Shown piece by piece: positions 1 to 7,989 of a stretch of DNA of 20,949 bases (position 1 is its first letter; each line of letters opens with the position of its first letter). Position numbers and translations under genes: made by a program. The stretch is from contig JAEZCZ010000006.1 of assembly GCA_023433305.1 (NCBI GenBank), positions 1 to 20,949 on the forward strand. The letters are read 5' to 3'. The stretch comes from Pseudomonadota bacterium (GTDB lineage Bacteria > Pseudomonadota > Alphaproteobacteria > Sphingomonadales > Sphingomonadaceae). Below the pieces are notes generated by a model. The model had not been told where the DNA came from, ran no database searches, and was given only the letters and a program-made list of their open reading frames with translations.

Positions 1-124
1 CTCGGCCGATCGCCGCCACAAGCGCGCGGAAGAGAAGCACCGCGGCCTCGCCGCCAGCCTCAGCGAGCGCGCGATGCGGCACGAACCACCGGTCGCGAGG
101 CCATCTGGCACGGACCTTGAATAG
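1..124 (+). CDS. fliJ: C-terminal end of a probable FliJ (partial, cut by window edge)
   Basis: An open frame enters from the left edge (codons in phase from base 2) and stops at TAG 122-124, giving about 40 residues. The tail is very charged (RRHKRAEEKH, then SLSERAMRHE), as in the helical coiled-coil C terminus of FliJ, the small soluble component of the flagellar export ATPase complex. It stops 13 bases before the fliK start. The position directly upstream of fliK is where fliJ sits in many flagellar operons. Identity is inferred from context and composition only; no diagnostic motif is visible in so short a piece, and another charged coiled-coil protein is possible. Confidence 0.5.
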   Translation, partial: SADRRHKRAEEKHRGLAASLSERAMRHEPPVARPSGTDLE

Positions 125-137
125 AGCAGAGGGCAAC

Positions 138-1472
138 ATGGTGAACGGATCGTCGATGCTCTCTTCCACTCCTTCCTCGCTCCTGCTCTCCACCGCCCTC
201 CCCACGCTCAGCACCGCGTCGGGCGCGGGAGAGGGGCAAGCGGCCTCGCCCATGCCGGGGTTCGCCGAGCTGCTGAGTAACCTCTCGCAGAACGGGAGCG
301 GCACGGCGGCGTCCGAGGTAGTGGCAAGCACCGCCCTTCCAGGTGAGAGCGTGGACGCGCCCGGGTTGCCCGGCTTCGCGGACTTGTTCACGACCCTGCC
401 GCTGAAGCTGCGCGGAGCGACGGAATCCGAGGCTTTGCCGGGCGATTCCGCCTTCCCCGGCGGCGCGAAGCTCGACCCCCAAACGGCAATGACGGCCAAA
501 GCGGCAAGCCCGGCCGGCAAGATCTTGCCGGTTGCCTTGCCGGAAGCGGCAGAGGCGGAGACGGCCAAGGTCGCGACGTCCGACACCCAGGACGCACCGT
601 CGGCCAAGCTGACGGACATCGATATCGACATTCAGACGGCGCTGGCGCCGTTCGCCGGATTGGCGCAGCAGCTCCCGGAGCTGGCTGAAAAGCCGCACCG
701 GGTTGCCGCGGACATCGCACGAGCAGCCCTGCCACCAGCGGCGCTCGCGCTATCGGCCAAGCCCGCGGGCAAGGCCAGCCCTGCGCAGGCCAAGGAAGCC
801 GCACCCGCGACGGCAGTGGCGATCACGGTGGCGACCAAGACCGAAGCCGCGACGGCGCCGACCGCCATCGCTACGGCCGCGGCCGAGATCGCGGCCAGCG
901 CTCCCACGAAGCCGCTGCGCGGCGAACCGATCCGCGCCGAAGCGCCGCTGCAACCCGTGCTGCACGCCGCCCCATCGACCGCGACCGCCGTCGACGCCGC
1001 GCCGGCCCCATCCGCCCAGACCATGCCGGTCGCCACGGCTTCCGCCGCGACGCCCTCTTCCGCCGACATCAACGCAGCGCTCGACCGGCTTGTCGCCGCG
1101 CGCGAGGCGTTGATGCCGGCCGAGGCCGCACTGGCGGTCGAGCATGCCGAGTTCGGCGAAATCTCGATCCGCTTCGAGCAGGCATCGGACGGAAGGCTTT
1201 CCGCCGAGCTGCGCGCGGCCGATCCCGAGCTGCAGCGCGCCGTCACCGCGGCCGTCGGTGCCGATCGCGGCATGGCCACGGGGTCCGACGCAGACGGCGC
1301 CCGGCCGAGCACCCTCGCCCAGCAGCGCGGCTCCGCGACCGGCGGCGAGGCTGCTTCGGGCGAGCGCAGCCAGCCGGGCCAGGAGCGCGACACGAACCAG
1401 CGGCGCGGCACCGGCCGTTCCGCGACGGGCCATGAGGGCAAGAACGATCCCCGCCCAGGCGTCTTCGCCTGA
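138..1472 (+). CDS. fliK: Flagellar hook-length control protein FliK
   Basis: This 444-residue protein is rich in Ala and Pro and of low complexity for its first 310 residues or so, as expected of the secreted molecular ruler FliK, which measures hook length and switches export specificity through FlhB. The only compact part is near residues 315-375 (LAVEHAEFGEISIRF, then a LSAELRAADPELQRAV stretch). It fits the FliK C-terminal hook-length domain: a strand carrying a Gly-Glu-Ile turn, a second strand, then an amphipathic helix. The last 70 residues are polar and disordered-looking. I chose ATG 138 because GAGGG lies just upstream. An in-frame TTG at 117 overlaps the preceding gene and has no ribosome site. 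It is first in the intact series fliK to fliS. The family call rests on the C-terminal domain plus position, since the N-terminal part is not conserved in this family. Confidence 0.85.
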   Translation: MVNGSSMLSSTPSSLLLSTALPTLSTASGAGEGQAASPMPGFAELLSNLSQNGSGTAASEVVASTALPGESVDAPGLPGFADLFTTLPLKLRGATESEALPGDSAFPGGAKLDPQTAMTAKAASPAGKILPVALPEAAEAETAKVATSDTQDAPSAKLTDIDIDIQTALAPFAGLAQQLPELAEKPHRVAADIARAALPPAALALSAKPAGKASPAQAKEAAPATAVAITVATKTEAATAPTAIATAAAEIAASAPTKPLRGEPIRAEAPLQPVLHAAPSTATAVDAAPAPSAQTMPVATASAATPSSADINAALDRLVAAREALMPAEAALAVEHAEFGEISIRFEQASDGRLSAELRAADPELQRAVTAAVGADRGMATGSDADGARPSTLAQQRGSATGGEAASGERSQPGQERDTNQRRGTGRSATGHEGKNDPRPGVFA

Positions 1473-1505
1473 TTTCAGACAACTTTTCGATTTTCCGAGG
1501 ACTAG

Positions 1506-2087
1506 ATGAGCAAGAAGAAGGACGGCGAGGACAAGCCGAAAAAGGGCAAGGGGCTGATGTTCAAGCTCCTGCTCGGCCTGGTGCTGGTGGGCGCGGGTGG
1601 CGGCGGCGCTTATGCGCTGTTCGCCAGCGGCATGGTCGGCGAGGCCAAGGCCAAGGGCGACGACAAGCCCGAGCTGGTGCGCAAGGGTGAGGACGATCCC
1701 TACGCGCCGCCCCCTGCGAAGGGCGAGAAGGAAGCCGTCGAATCCGTCCACGGCGAAGGCGGCAGCGAATACCGCATCGCCTATTACAGCTTCCCCGAGG
1801 AGTTCACCTCGAACCTGCGCAACTCGGACGGCATGGTCCAGATGAGCCTGGCCGCCTCGACCCGCTACGACGGCCGCGTGCTGATGTGGCTCGACGAGCA
1901 CCAGCTCGCGATCCGCTCGCGGCTGCTGGTCGAGATCGCCGATACCGACGAAGAATCGATCTACAGCCCGGCCGGCAAGGCGCAGCTCCAGAAGCGCCTG
2001 ACCGCCGCGATCAATGACGTGCTGACGACCAACGAAGGCTTCGGCGGCGTCGACAACGTCCACTTCCGCTCGTTCATCGTCCAGTGA
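1506..2087 (+). CDS. fliL: Flagellar basal body-associated protein FliL
   Basis: This protein has 193 residues. A basic cytoplasmic N terminus (Lys-rich to about residue 18) is followed by one membrane helix at about 19-40 (LLLGLVLVGAGGGGAYALF). An acidic linker comes next, then a periplasmic domain from about residue 90 (YRIAYYSFPEEFTSNL to the end). This is the standard FliL layout. FliL surrounds the stators and supports torque. The segment FTSNLRN corresponds to the start of the conserved periplasmic fold, which resembles stomatin/SPFH domains. The ATG at 1506 is preceded by GAGGA at 1496-1500. The stop codon overlaps the GTG start of fliM in a GTGA junction, implying translational coupling. 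The acidic linker is longer than in enterobacterial FliL. Confidence is high. Confidence 0.93.
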   Translation: MSKKKDGEDKPKKGKGLMFKLLLGLVLVGAGGGGAYALFASGMVGEAKAKGDDKPELVRKGEDDPYAPPPAKGEKEAVESVHGEGGSEYRIAYYSFPEEFTSNLRNSDGMVQMSLAASTRYDGRVLMWLDEHQLAIRSRLLVEIADTDEESIYSPAGKAQLQKRLTAAINDVLTTNEGFGGVDNVHFRSFIVQ

Positions 2088-2989
2088 AGCCCGAACGTCC
2101 CATCCGGGCCGCGGGCTTCGCCGCGAACCATTGCGACGCGCTGTTCCGGCAGCGCGCCGAGCCCGCCGACCTGCTGCCCGAGTTCGGGCGGCTGGGCGAG
2201 CGGCTGGCGCGCCAGCTCGGCCCCGCGCTCGCGTCGTTCGGTGGCGGCACGACGCCAGAGGTCCGGATGGCGGGCGTCGAGCGCCAGAGCGGCGCCGAGC
2301 TGGGCGAAGCGATCGGGACGCTGGCGGCCAACTGCCTGCTGGCCATCGGCGGTGGCCGGACGCGCCTGCTGCTTTCGATCGACGGCGGCGCCCTGCTGGC
2401 TCAGCTCGACCGCGCGTTCGGCGGGACCGGCGAAATCGGCGCCAAGCTCCCAGCCGCGCTGCCCCTGTCGGCCGACCTGCTCGCGCAGCGCGTCGAGCAC
2501 GGCTTCGCCGACCTGCTCGCCGAGGCGATCGCTCCGGGCGAGGCGCTGGCCGTGCTCGAGCGTTCGAATTCCTATGCCACGCTCGCGCCGTTCAAGAAGA
2601 ACGAGGCGCTGGTCGCCCTCACCTTCGAAGTGTTCGAGGCGGGTGCGCGCTCGCTGACGCTGCGGCTCGCCGCGAGGGCGGACAGCCTTTCGGCGATCCT
2701 CCCTTCGACCGATACGCGCCGCCGCGCCCCGAGCCGCAACGCCGGCCCGCTCGACGCGCCGTTCGCCGACATCGCGCTGTCGCTCGAAGCCGTGCTGACC
2801 GAAATGCGCGTGCCGCTGAGCCGCGTCGCGACGTTCGCGCCCGGCCAGACCATTCCGATCCCCGTCGCCCGCGCGGTTCCGCTGCGGGTCGGCGGAACGA
2901 TCGTGGCGCGCGGCACCGTCGGCGAGCTCGACGACCGCGTCGCCCTGCAAATCACGAACGCCATCGCTTCCCGAAAGGACTTCCAGTGA
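2084..2989 (+). CDS. fliM: Flagellar motor switch protein FliM (short N terminus)
   Basis: This is the C-ring switch protein, 301 residues, starting at GTG 2084 inside the fliL stop (GTGA overlap). The middle domain contains FGGTG at residues 112-116, matching the GGxG loop by which FliM contacts FliG. The C-terminal 75 residues or so form a SpoA domain (MRVPLSRVATFAPGQTIPIP), which pairs with FliN. The usual extreme N-terminal CheY-P-binding peptide (EIDALL-type) is not present: the protein opens directly with MKPERPIRAAGFAANHCDALF, which aligns with the beginning of the middle domain. No upstream start can restore it without extending deep into fliL. The following fliN again starts in a GTGA overlap. 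The family call is secure from the GGxG loop, the SpoA domain and the position between fliL and fliN. How this motor receives chemotaxis input is open. Confidence 0.9.
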   Translation: MKPERPIRAAGFAANHCDALFRQRAEPADLLPEFGRLGERLARQLGPALASFGGGTTPEVRMAGVERQSGAELGEAIGTLAANCLLAIGGGRTRLLLSIDGGALLAQLDRAFGGTGEIGAKLPAALPLSADLLAQRVEHGFADLLAEAIAPGEALAVLERSNSYATLAPFKKNEALVALTFEVFEAGARSLTLRLAARADSLSAILPSTDTRRRAPSRNAGPLDAPFADIALSLEAVLTEMRVPLSRVATFAPGQTIPIPVARAVPLRVGGTIVARGTVGELDDRVALQITNAIASRKDFQ

Positions 2990-3294
2990 ACGCCTCCACT
3001 CCCGGCTTCGGCCTGATCCAGGACATCGACGTCCGCCTGACGGTGGAGCTCGGCCGCACCGACATGGCGCTGCGCGACGTGCTCGCGCTCGGCGAAGAGA
3101 GCGTGGTCATGCTCGACCGCCTCACCGACGAGCCGCTCGACGTGAAGGTCAACGGCAAGCTGATCGCGCGCGGCGAAGTCGTCGCCGAGGGCAACCGCTT
3201 CGGCCTGCGGATCATCGAACTGGTCGGCGTCGACCAGCCTTCCCCCGCCGCTGTCCAGGCCAGCGACGCCGCCCGCGTGGAAGCGATCGCCTGA
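2986..3294 (+). CDS. fliN: Flagellar motor switch protein FliN
   Basis: This 102-residue protein is a single SpoA domain: IQDIDVRLTVELGRTDMAL at residues 9-27, then DVLALGEESVVMLDRL, then DVKVNGKLIARGEVV and FGLRIIEL. These are the classic FliN signatures. FliN forms the lower ring of the C-ring with FliM and binds export cargo complexes. It starts at GTG 2986 overlapping the fliM stop by four bases. A much longer open frame continues upstream in this phase, but that part is a shadow of fliM. The protein lacks the extended N-terminal region of enterobacterial FliN (137 residues), which is common in alphaproteobacteria. Its stop overlaps the fliO ATG by one base. Confidence 0.95.
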   Translation: MNASTPGFGLIQDIDVRLTVELGRTDMALRDVLALGEESVVMLDRLTDEPLDVKVNGKLIARGEVVAEGNRFGLRIIELVGVDQPSPAAVQASDAARVEAIA

Positions 3295-3569
3295 TGTTCT
3301 GGTACATCCTCAAGCTTATCCTGTTGCTGCCCCTGATCGGGCTGATGATCTGGGGCAGCCTCAAGCTGGCCCAGCGCATGCAGGGCAAGTTCGGCATGGC
3401 GCAGGGCGGCAGCCGCGCGGTGAAGATCGTCGAGACGACGATGCTGTCGCCGACGATGCGCCTCGCGGTGATCGAATTCCACGGGCGCGAAATCCTCGTG
3501 TCCACCTCGCGCAACGGCTTGACTCGACTGGCCGAGGCTCCGGCCCGCCAGCCCCAGGACCCCGAATAA
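3294..3569 (+). CDS. fliO: Flagellar biosynthesis protein FliO
   Basis: This 91-residue membrane protein has one helix at about residues 4-22 (YILKLILLLPLIGLMIWGS). A small cytoplasmic domain follows, with the FliO-type pattern SRAVKIVETTMLSPTMRLAV and VIEFHGREILVSTS. FliO is an assembly factor that stabilises the FliP ring of the flagellar export gate. It begins at ATG 3294, overlapping the fliN stop (TGATG), and ends one base before fliP. Sequence conservation in this family is weak, so the call depends partly on its fixed place between fliN and fliP and on the membrane topology. It is short compared with many FliO proteins but complete. Confidence 0.88.
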   Translation: MFWYILKLILLLPLIGLMIWGSLKLAQRMQGKFGMAQGGSRAVKIVETTMLSPTMRLAVIEFHGREILVSTSRNGLTRLAEAPARQPQDPE

Positions 3570-3570
3570 C

Positions 3571-4347
3571 ATGAAGCGCTTGCTTTCCCTTGGCGCGCTG
3601 GCCGCGCTGGCGGTGCCGCAGGCCGCGTTCGCGCAGGCCGCCGCGACGGCCGCCGCCGAGCCCGCGGTATCCGGCGCTCTCGACCGCGCATTCAGCACCA
3701 TGAGCGGTGCCGGCGGTGAGCCGCTGAGCCTTTCGCTGCAGCTCCTGCTCATCATGGGGCTGCTGACGATCCTGCCGGCGCTGATCCTGATGATGACCAG
3801 CTTCACGCGCATCATCGTGGTGCTGGCGATCCTGCGCCAGGCCCTCGGCCTTCAGCAGTCGCCGCCGAACCAGGTTCTGATCGGGCTTTCGCTGTTCCTC
3901 TCGCTGTTCGTGATGGCGCCGACGCTCGAGCGCGTGAACGACGTGGCGATAGCGCCCTACTCCGCCGGTCAGATCGGCGCCGAGCAGGCGATCTCCGCCG
4001 CCGGCGACCAATTCCACAGCTTCATGATCCGCCAGACCCGCGAGACCGACCTGGCGATGTTCGCCGACATGGCCAACGCGCCCAAGTTCGCATCCGAAGC
4101 CGATGTGCCGTTCTCGATCCTGCTGCCTGCCTTCGTGACCAGCGAGCTCAAGACCGCGTTCCAGATCGGATTCATGCTGTTCCTGCCGTTCCTGGTGATC
4201 GACCTCGTGGTCTCCAGCGTGCTGATGAGCCTCGGCATGATGATGATGAGCCCGATGCTCGTCTCGCTGCCGTTCAAGCTGCTGCTGTTCGTCCTGGTGG
4301 ACGGGTGGGCGCTGCTGATGGGCTCCCTCGCGGCGAGCTTCGTCTAG
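3571..4347 (+). CDS. fliP: Flagellar export gate protein FliP
   Basis: This 258-residue protein has a cleavable signal peptide (residues 1-22, ending AFA before Q23), typical of FliP. After a short periplasmic segment come the hallmark stretches: LLTILPALILMMTSFTRIIV, then RQALGLQQSPPNQVL at about 90-105, and ALLMGSLAASF at the C terminus. Four membrane helices are visible, with a cytoplasmic/periplasmic middle loop that contains ADVPFSILLPAFVTSELK. FliP forms the pentameric core of the FliP5-FliQ4-FliR1 export channel. It begins one base after the fliO stop. Length and motifs match the family throughout, and nothing appears truncated. Confidence 0.97.
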   Translation: MKRLLSLGALAALAVPQAAFAQAAATAAAEPAVSGALDRAFSTMSGAGGEPLSLSLQLLLIMGLLTILPALILMMTSFTRIIVVLAILRQALGLQQSPPNQVLIGLSLFLSLFVMAPTLERVNDVAIAPYSAGQIGAEQAISAAGDQFHSFMIRQTRETDLAMFADMANAPKFASEADVPFSILLPAFVTSELKTAFQIGFMLFLPFLVIDLVVSSVLMSLGMMMMSPMLVSLPFKLLLFVLVDGWALLMGSLAASFV

Positions 4348-4349
4348 CC

Positions 4350-4622
4350 ATGGACGAGCTCCCCACCCTGCTCTCGTTCGCCGACCGCATGCTGTGGACC
4401 ACCGCGCTCGTGGCCGCCCCGGTGCTGCTCGCGAGTCTCGCCGTCGGCCTGGTGATCGGCCTCGTCCAGGCCGCCACTTCGGTGAACGAGCAGACGCTCA
4501 CCTTCGTGCCGAAGCTGGCGGCGATCGCGATCGTGCTGGTCATCTTCGGCGCCTCGATGATGACGCTGCTCGGCGACTTCATGCAGGAAATCTTTGCCGA
4601 GATTGCCCGGACCGGGCGATGA
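4350..4622 (+). CDS. fliQ: Flagellar export gate protein FliQ
   Basis: This 90-residue protein has two membrane helices at about 16-37 and 52-75, forming the hairpin that packs around FliP and FliR in the export gate. The sequence ATSVNEQTLTFVPKLAAI between the helices is the family signature (the usual form is QAxTQIQExTLxFxPK). I start it at ATG 4350, two bases after the fliP stop. An earlier in-frame ATG at 4305 lies inside fliP and would add residues not seen in FliQ. Its stop overlaps the fliR start (ATGA). The size fits the standard 89 residues closely. Confidence 0.96.
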   Translation: MDELPTLLSFADRMLWTTALVAAPVLLASLAVGLVIGLVQAATSVNEQTLTFVPKLAAIAIVLVIFGASMMTLLGDFMQEIFAEIARTGR

Positions 4623-5404
4623 TCGCGCTCGATTTCGGCTTCGGCGCGCTGGAGCAGGATTTCTGGCGCGTGGTCTTCCTGATGACCCGTATCGGCGCGG
4701 CGATGCTCGCGGCGCCGTTCTTCGGAGCCGCTTCGATACCCGTGACCGTGCGCGTCTGCATGACGGGCGCGGTGGCGATCTTCGTCGCCGCGTGGATGCC
4801 GGCGGTCGCCACGCCGCAGGCGCTGTTCTCGCTCGCCGGGATGCTCGCGATCGCGGGTGAAGTCGTGGTCGGGCTGGCGCTCGGCTTCATCCTCCAGATC
4901 GCCTTCGCGGCACCGACCATCGCGGCCGAGCTGATCGGCGGCGGCATGGGCATGAGCATGGCGGTGACCTCCGATCCGAACGGCGGAGGACAGATCACCG
5001 CGTTCGGCCAGTTCTTCTCCATCGTCCTGATCCTGATCTTCCTGGCGATGGGCGCGCACCTCCACTGGCTGCGCCTGGTGGTCGAAAGCTACGAGGCTTT
5101 CCCGCCCGGCCAGACCTGGCTCGGCGCCGAGCGGTTCGCCGTTATCGCGTCGTTCGCCGGCTCGATGTTCGAGACCGCGGTGCGCATCGCGCTCCCGGTC
5201 ACGCTCGTGCTCCTGCTCGTGCAGATCCTGACCGGCGTGCTGAGCCGCTCGGCGCCCTCGCTCAACCTGTTCGCGCTCGGCCTTCCCGCCGGGGTTCTGG
5301 CGGGCATCACCGCGCTGATCCTCGCCGCGCCGGTGATCTATGACCAGTTGGCGGGAGTCGTCAGCTTGTCGCTCGAGCAGGTCGAAGGCGTCGTGCTGCG
5401 ATGA
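4619..5404 (+). CDS. fliR: Flagellar export gate protein FliR
   Basis: This 261-residue polytopic membrane protein has about six hydrophobic helices. FliR is the single-copy subunit closing the FliP/FliQ export pore. Recognisable segments are FLMTRIGAAMLAAPFFGAAS near residues 21-40, where FliR proteins carry a conserved RxxxxxxxxPxFG pattern. Also recognisable are the helix beginning EVVVGLALGFILQIAFAAP at about 80 and the C-terminal half with LPVTLVLLLVQILTGVLSR. It starts at ATG 4619, overlapping the fliQ stop by four bases, and its own stop overlaps flhB in another ATGA. The open frame extends upstream through fliQ, but that section is out of phase with real coding. Length fits the family. 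Confidence 0.95.
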   Translation: MIALDFGFGALEQDFWRVVFLMTRIGAAMLAAPFFGAASIPVTVRVCMTGAVAIFVAAWMPAVATPQALFSLAGMLAIAGEVVVGLALGFILQIAFAAPTIAAELIGGGMGMSMAVTSDPNGGGQITAFGQFFSIVLILIFLAMGAHLHWLRLVVESYEAFPPGQTWLGAERFAVIASFAGSMFETAVRIALPVTLVLLLVQILTGVLSRSAPSLNLFALGLPAGVLAGITALILAAPVIYDQLAGVVSLSLEQVEGVVLR

Positions 5405-6528
5405 GCGAGAGCGCCGGCGAGAAGACATTCGCGCCAACCCAGAAGCGGCGCACCGACGCCGCGAAGAAGGGCGACGTGCTCCGTTCGCGCGAGCTTTCGA
5501 CCGCGGCGGTGATCCTGTTCGGCGCAGCCTGGCTCTCGTTCGCGGGGCCGTGGATGCTCGGAGACCTGGCCGGCCTGCTGCGCGCCAGCCTGACGTTCGA
5601 CCGCGCCGCGCTGATGAACTTCGACGTCGGGCCGACGCTGATCTCGGTGCTGTACCTGATGCTGCCGCCGATCGCCTCGCTGGCGCTGCCGATCATCCTG
5701 CTCGCGGTCGCCTCGCAGCTCGGCTTCAGCGACGGGCGCTGGGTGGGAAGCAACCTTGCTTTCAAGGGCTCGCGCATCAATCCGCTCTCGGGCCTCAAGC
5801 GCATGTTCGGCATGACCGGCCTGATCGAGATGGGCAAGGGCCTGCTCAAGATCGTGCTGCTCGGCGCGATCGCCTTCTTCTGGGGCAGCGCCTGGTTCGA
5901 GACGATCGCCGGGCTCGGCAAGGGCAACCTCTCGCAGCAGCTCACCGCCGGATGGGGGGCGTTGACCAGCCTGCTGTTCGCACTCGCGGGCGGGCTCATC
6001 GTGATCGCGCTGGTCGACGTGCCGGTGCAGTGGGCGCGGCGCATGAAGCGGCTGAAGATGAGCCACCAGGAGATGCGCGACGAGAACAAGGAGGCCGAGG
6101 GATCGCCCGAGGCCAAGGCGTTCCGCCGCCAGCGCCAGCGCGAGATCGCGATGGGCAGCGTCTCGGGCGCGATGCGCGAGGCGCAGTTCGTGCTCACCAA
6201 CCCGAGCCACTTCAGCGTGGCGATGGCCTACGATCCCGAGCGCGCTTCCGCGCCGATCGTGCTCGCCAAGGGCCGCGGCGAGAAGGCACTGGCGATGCGC
6301 GAGCTGGCGCGCGAGCTGGAAGTGCCGATGATCGAGCTGCCGCAGCTCGCCCGCTCGGTCTATTTCACCACCCGCGAGAACCAGACGATCCGCGAGGAGC
6401 TCTACGCCGCGATCGCCTCGGTGCTGGCGTTCGTCTATTCGCTGAAGCGCGGCGAACGGCCCGCGATGCCGCCGATCGAGGTCCCCGTGGAGCTGCGTTT
6501 CGACGCGGAGGGCCGCCTTGCCACTTAA
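5401..6528 (+). CDS. flhB: Flagellar export switch protein FlhB (NPSH variant)
   Basis: This 375-residue protein opens with the typical cytoplasmic start (EKTFAPTQKRRTDAAKKGDV), four membrane helices up to about residue 210, and a charged linker (ARRMKRLKMSHQEMRDENKE). The autoprotease domain follows. FlhB binds the export gate and changes substrate class after self-cleavage between Asn and Pro of a conserved NPTH motif. Here the motif is NPSH at residues 267-270, so the Asn-Pro bond and His are kept and Thr is replaced by Ser. The following FSVAMAYD, RGEKALAMRELA and LARSVYFTTREN segments match the cleaved C-terminal subunit. It starts in an ATGA overlap with fliR. Length matches the family. 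Cleavage ability is inferred, not shown. Confidence 0.97.
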   Translation: MSESAGEKTFAPTQKRRTDAAKKGDVLRSRELSTAAVILFGAAWLSFAGPWMLGDLAGLLRASLTFDRAALMNFDVGPTLISVLYLMLPPIASLALPIILLAVASQLGFSDGRWVGSNLAFKGSRINPLSGLKRMFGMTGLIEMGKGLLKIVLLGAIAFFWGSAWFETIAGLGKGNLSQQLTAGWGALTSLLFALAGGLIVIALVDVPVQWARRMKRLKMSHQEMRDENKEAEGSPEAKAFRRQRQREIAMGSVSGAMREAQFVLTNPSHFSVAMAYDPERASAPIVLAKGRGEKALAMRELARELEVPMIELPQLARSVYFTTRENQTIREELYAAIASVLAFVYSLKRGERPAMPPIEVPVELRFDAEGRLAT

Positions 6529-6558
6529 CCCCTCCCCGATCGCGTCGTTCTCCCGTCC

Positions 6559-7980
6559 ATGAGCCAGATCGGATCCATCGTGACCGCGCTCGGCGGCGGC
6601 AGCGGCGTGGACATGGTCCAGCTCGCGAACGACCTCGCCGTCGCGCAGTTCGCCCTCCGCAACGACCGCCTGACGGTGCAGAGCGAGCAGCTCGATCGGC
6701 AGATTTCGGCCGCGTCCTCGATCAAGAACTCGCTTTCGCTGCTTGCCACCGCGCTCGGCGACCGTGTCCGGACGGGCGATCTCTCGTCGCGCCCCAGCGT
6801 TGCCAACGCGAGCGTCGCGACCGCTTCCAGCCCCGTCGGTACCTCGGGATCGGGCACTTACTCTCTCGAAGTCTTCTCGCTCGCCAAGGCGCAGACGCTG
6901 GCGAGCCCGGCGTATGCCGACAGCACCGCGGCCATCGGCGCGGGCACGCTGACCTTCCGGTTCGGTGCCACCACCGGCGCGAGCTTCACCGAAGACACGA
7001 GCAAGGCCGCCGTCACCGTCGACATCGCCAGCGGGTCGACGCTCTCTCAGATCGCCTCCGCGATCAACGCCAAGGGCGCCGGTATCACGGCCTACGTGGC
7101 GCAGACCGACCAGGGCGCGCAGCTCGTGCTGAAAGGCGCCGACGGCCTGCAGAACGGGTTTATCGTCGAAGCGAGCGAAGTCGTCGGCGAAGAGGGCCTC
7201 GCCGCGCTGGCGTGGAATCCCGCCAGCGGCGGAGACCCGACCCGGTTGACCGCGACCGCCGGCGATGCCTCGTACAAGCTCGACGGACTGGCGATGACGA
7301 GCGCGAGCAACGACGTCGGCAAGGTCGCGCCGGGCCTTTCGCTCAAGCTGACCGGGACGAACATCGGCTCACCGACCCAGATCAGCTTCAACAGCCCGGC
7401 CGGCAACATCACCACGGCGATGAACGACCTCGTCTCCGCGCTGAACGAAGTGGCGGGCGAGCTCCGTGCGGCGACCGATCCGCTGAGCGGCGACCTCGCC
7501 CGCGACCCGGGCGCCCGCGCGCTGCAGCGCGCGTTCTCCTCGCTGGCCGGCGAAATCGTGATGCCCGGCGCGGCGGCGGGCGCCCCGAAGACCCTGTCCG
7601 ACCTCGGCCTCGCCATCCAGCGCGACGGAACCTTCCGGCTCGACGCCGCGCGCCTTCAGGCGACGCTCGAGCGCGATCCCGACGGCGCCGCGGCGATGTT
7701 CACGACCGGCCTGTTCGGCGTCTATTCGACCTTCGACAAGCTGGCTCGGAACGCCTCGACCACCGGCAACCCCGGCTCGCTGGGCGGATCGATCGCCCGC
7801 TACCAGGCCAAGTCGGGCGACCTCGCCAAGGCCGCCGCCAAGCTGGCCGAACAGCAGGAAACGCTGCGGGCCAACATGGTCGCCCGCTTCGCCAAGGCCG
7901 ACACGCGCATCAGCGCGTCCAAGTCCACGCTCAGCTTCCTGCAGTCGCAGATCGACGCCTGGAACGCGGGCAAGGACTAA
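6559..7980 (+). CDS. fliD: Flagellar filament cap protein FliD (hook-associated protein 2)
   Basis: This 473-residue secreted protein caps the growing filament and folds exported flagellin. The N terminus (residues 1-100) is the FliD N domain: SGVDMVQLANDLAVAQFALR, followed by an amphipathic coiled-coil helix. The variable centre carries beta-rich segments, including DIASGSTLSQIASAINAKG and GITAYVAQTDQGAQLVL, typical of flagellin-hook IN-type repeats. The C-terminal region (about 280-473) contains GTFRLDAARLQATLERDPDG and ends in a heptad-rich helix (FLQSQIDAW), as in the FliD C domain. There is a 30-base gap after flhB and no convincing ribosome site before ATG 6559, so expression may depend on coupling or an unusual leader. 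fliS follows 9 bases later. Confidence 0.93.
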   Translation: MSQIGSIVTALGGGSGVDMVQLANDLAVAQFALRNDRLTVQSEQLDRQISAASSIKNSLSLLATALGDRVRTGDLSSRPSVANASVATASSPVGTSGSGTYSLEVFSLAKAQTLASPAYADSTAAIGAGTLTFRFGATTGASFTEDTSKAAVTVDIASGSTLSQIASAINAKGAGITAYVAQTDQGAQLVLKGADGLQNGFIVEASEVVGEEGLAALAWNPASGGDPTRLTATAGDASYKLDGLAMTSASNDVGKVAPGLSLKLTGTNIGSPTQISFNSPAGNITTAMNDLVSALNEVAGELRAATDPLSGDLARDPGARALQRAFSSLAGEIVMPGAAAGAPKTLSDLGLAIQRDGTFRLDAARLQATLERDPDGAAAMFTTGLFGVYSTFDKLARNASTTGNPGSLGGSIARYQAKSGDLAKAAAKLAEQQETLRANMVARFAKADTRISASKSTLSFLQSQIDAWNAGKD

Positions 7981-7989
7981 GGCCGTCCG

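Noticed and set aside
750..2063. Long minus-strand open frame of 437 codons opposite fliK and fliL
   Set aside because: It is a shadow caused by high GC and Ala-rich coding on the plus strand: no family motif, Arg/Gly/Val-rich composition, and it spans two real genes.
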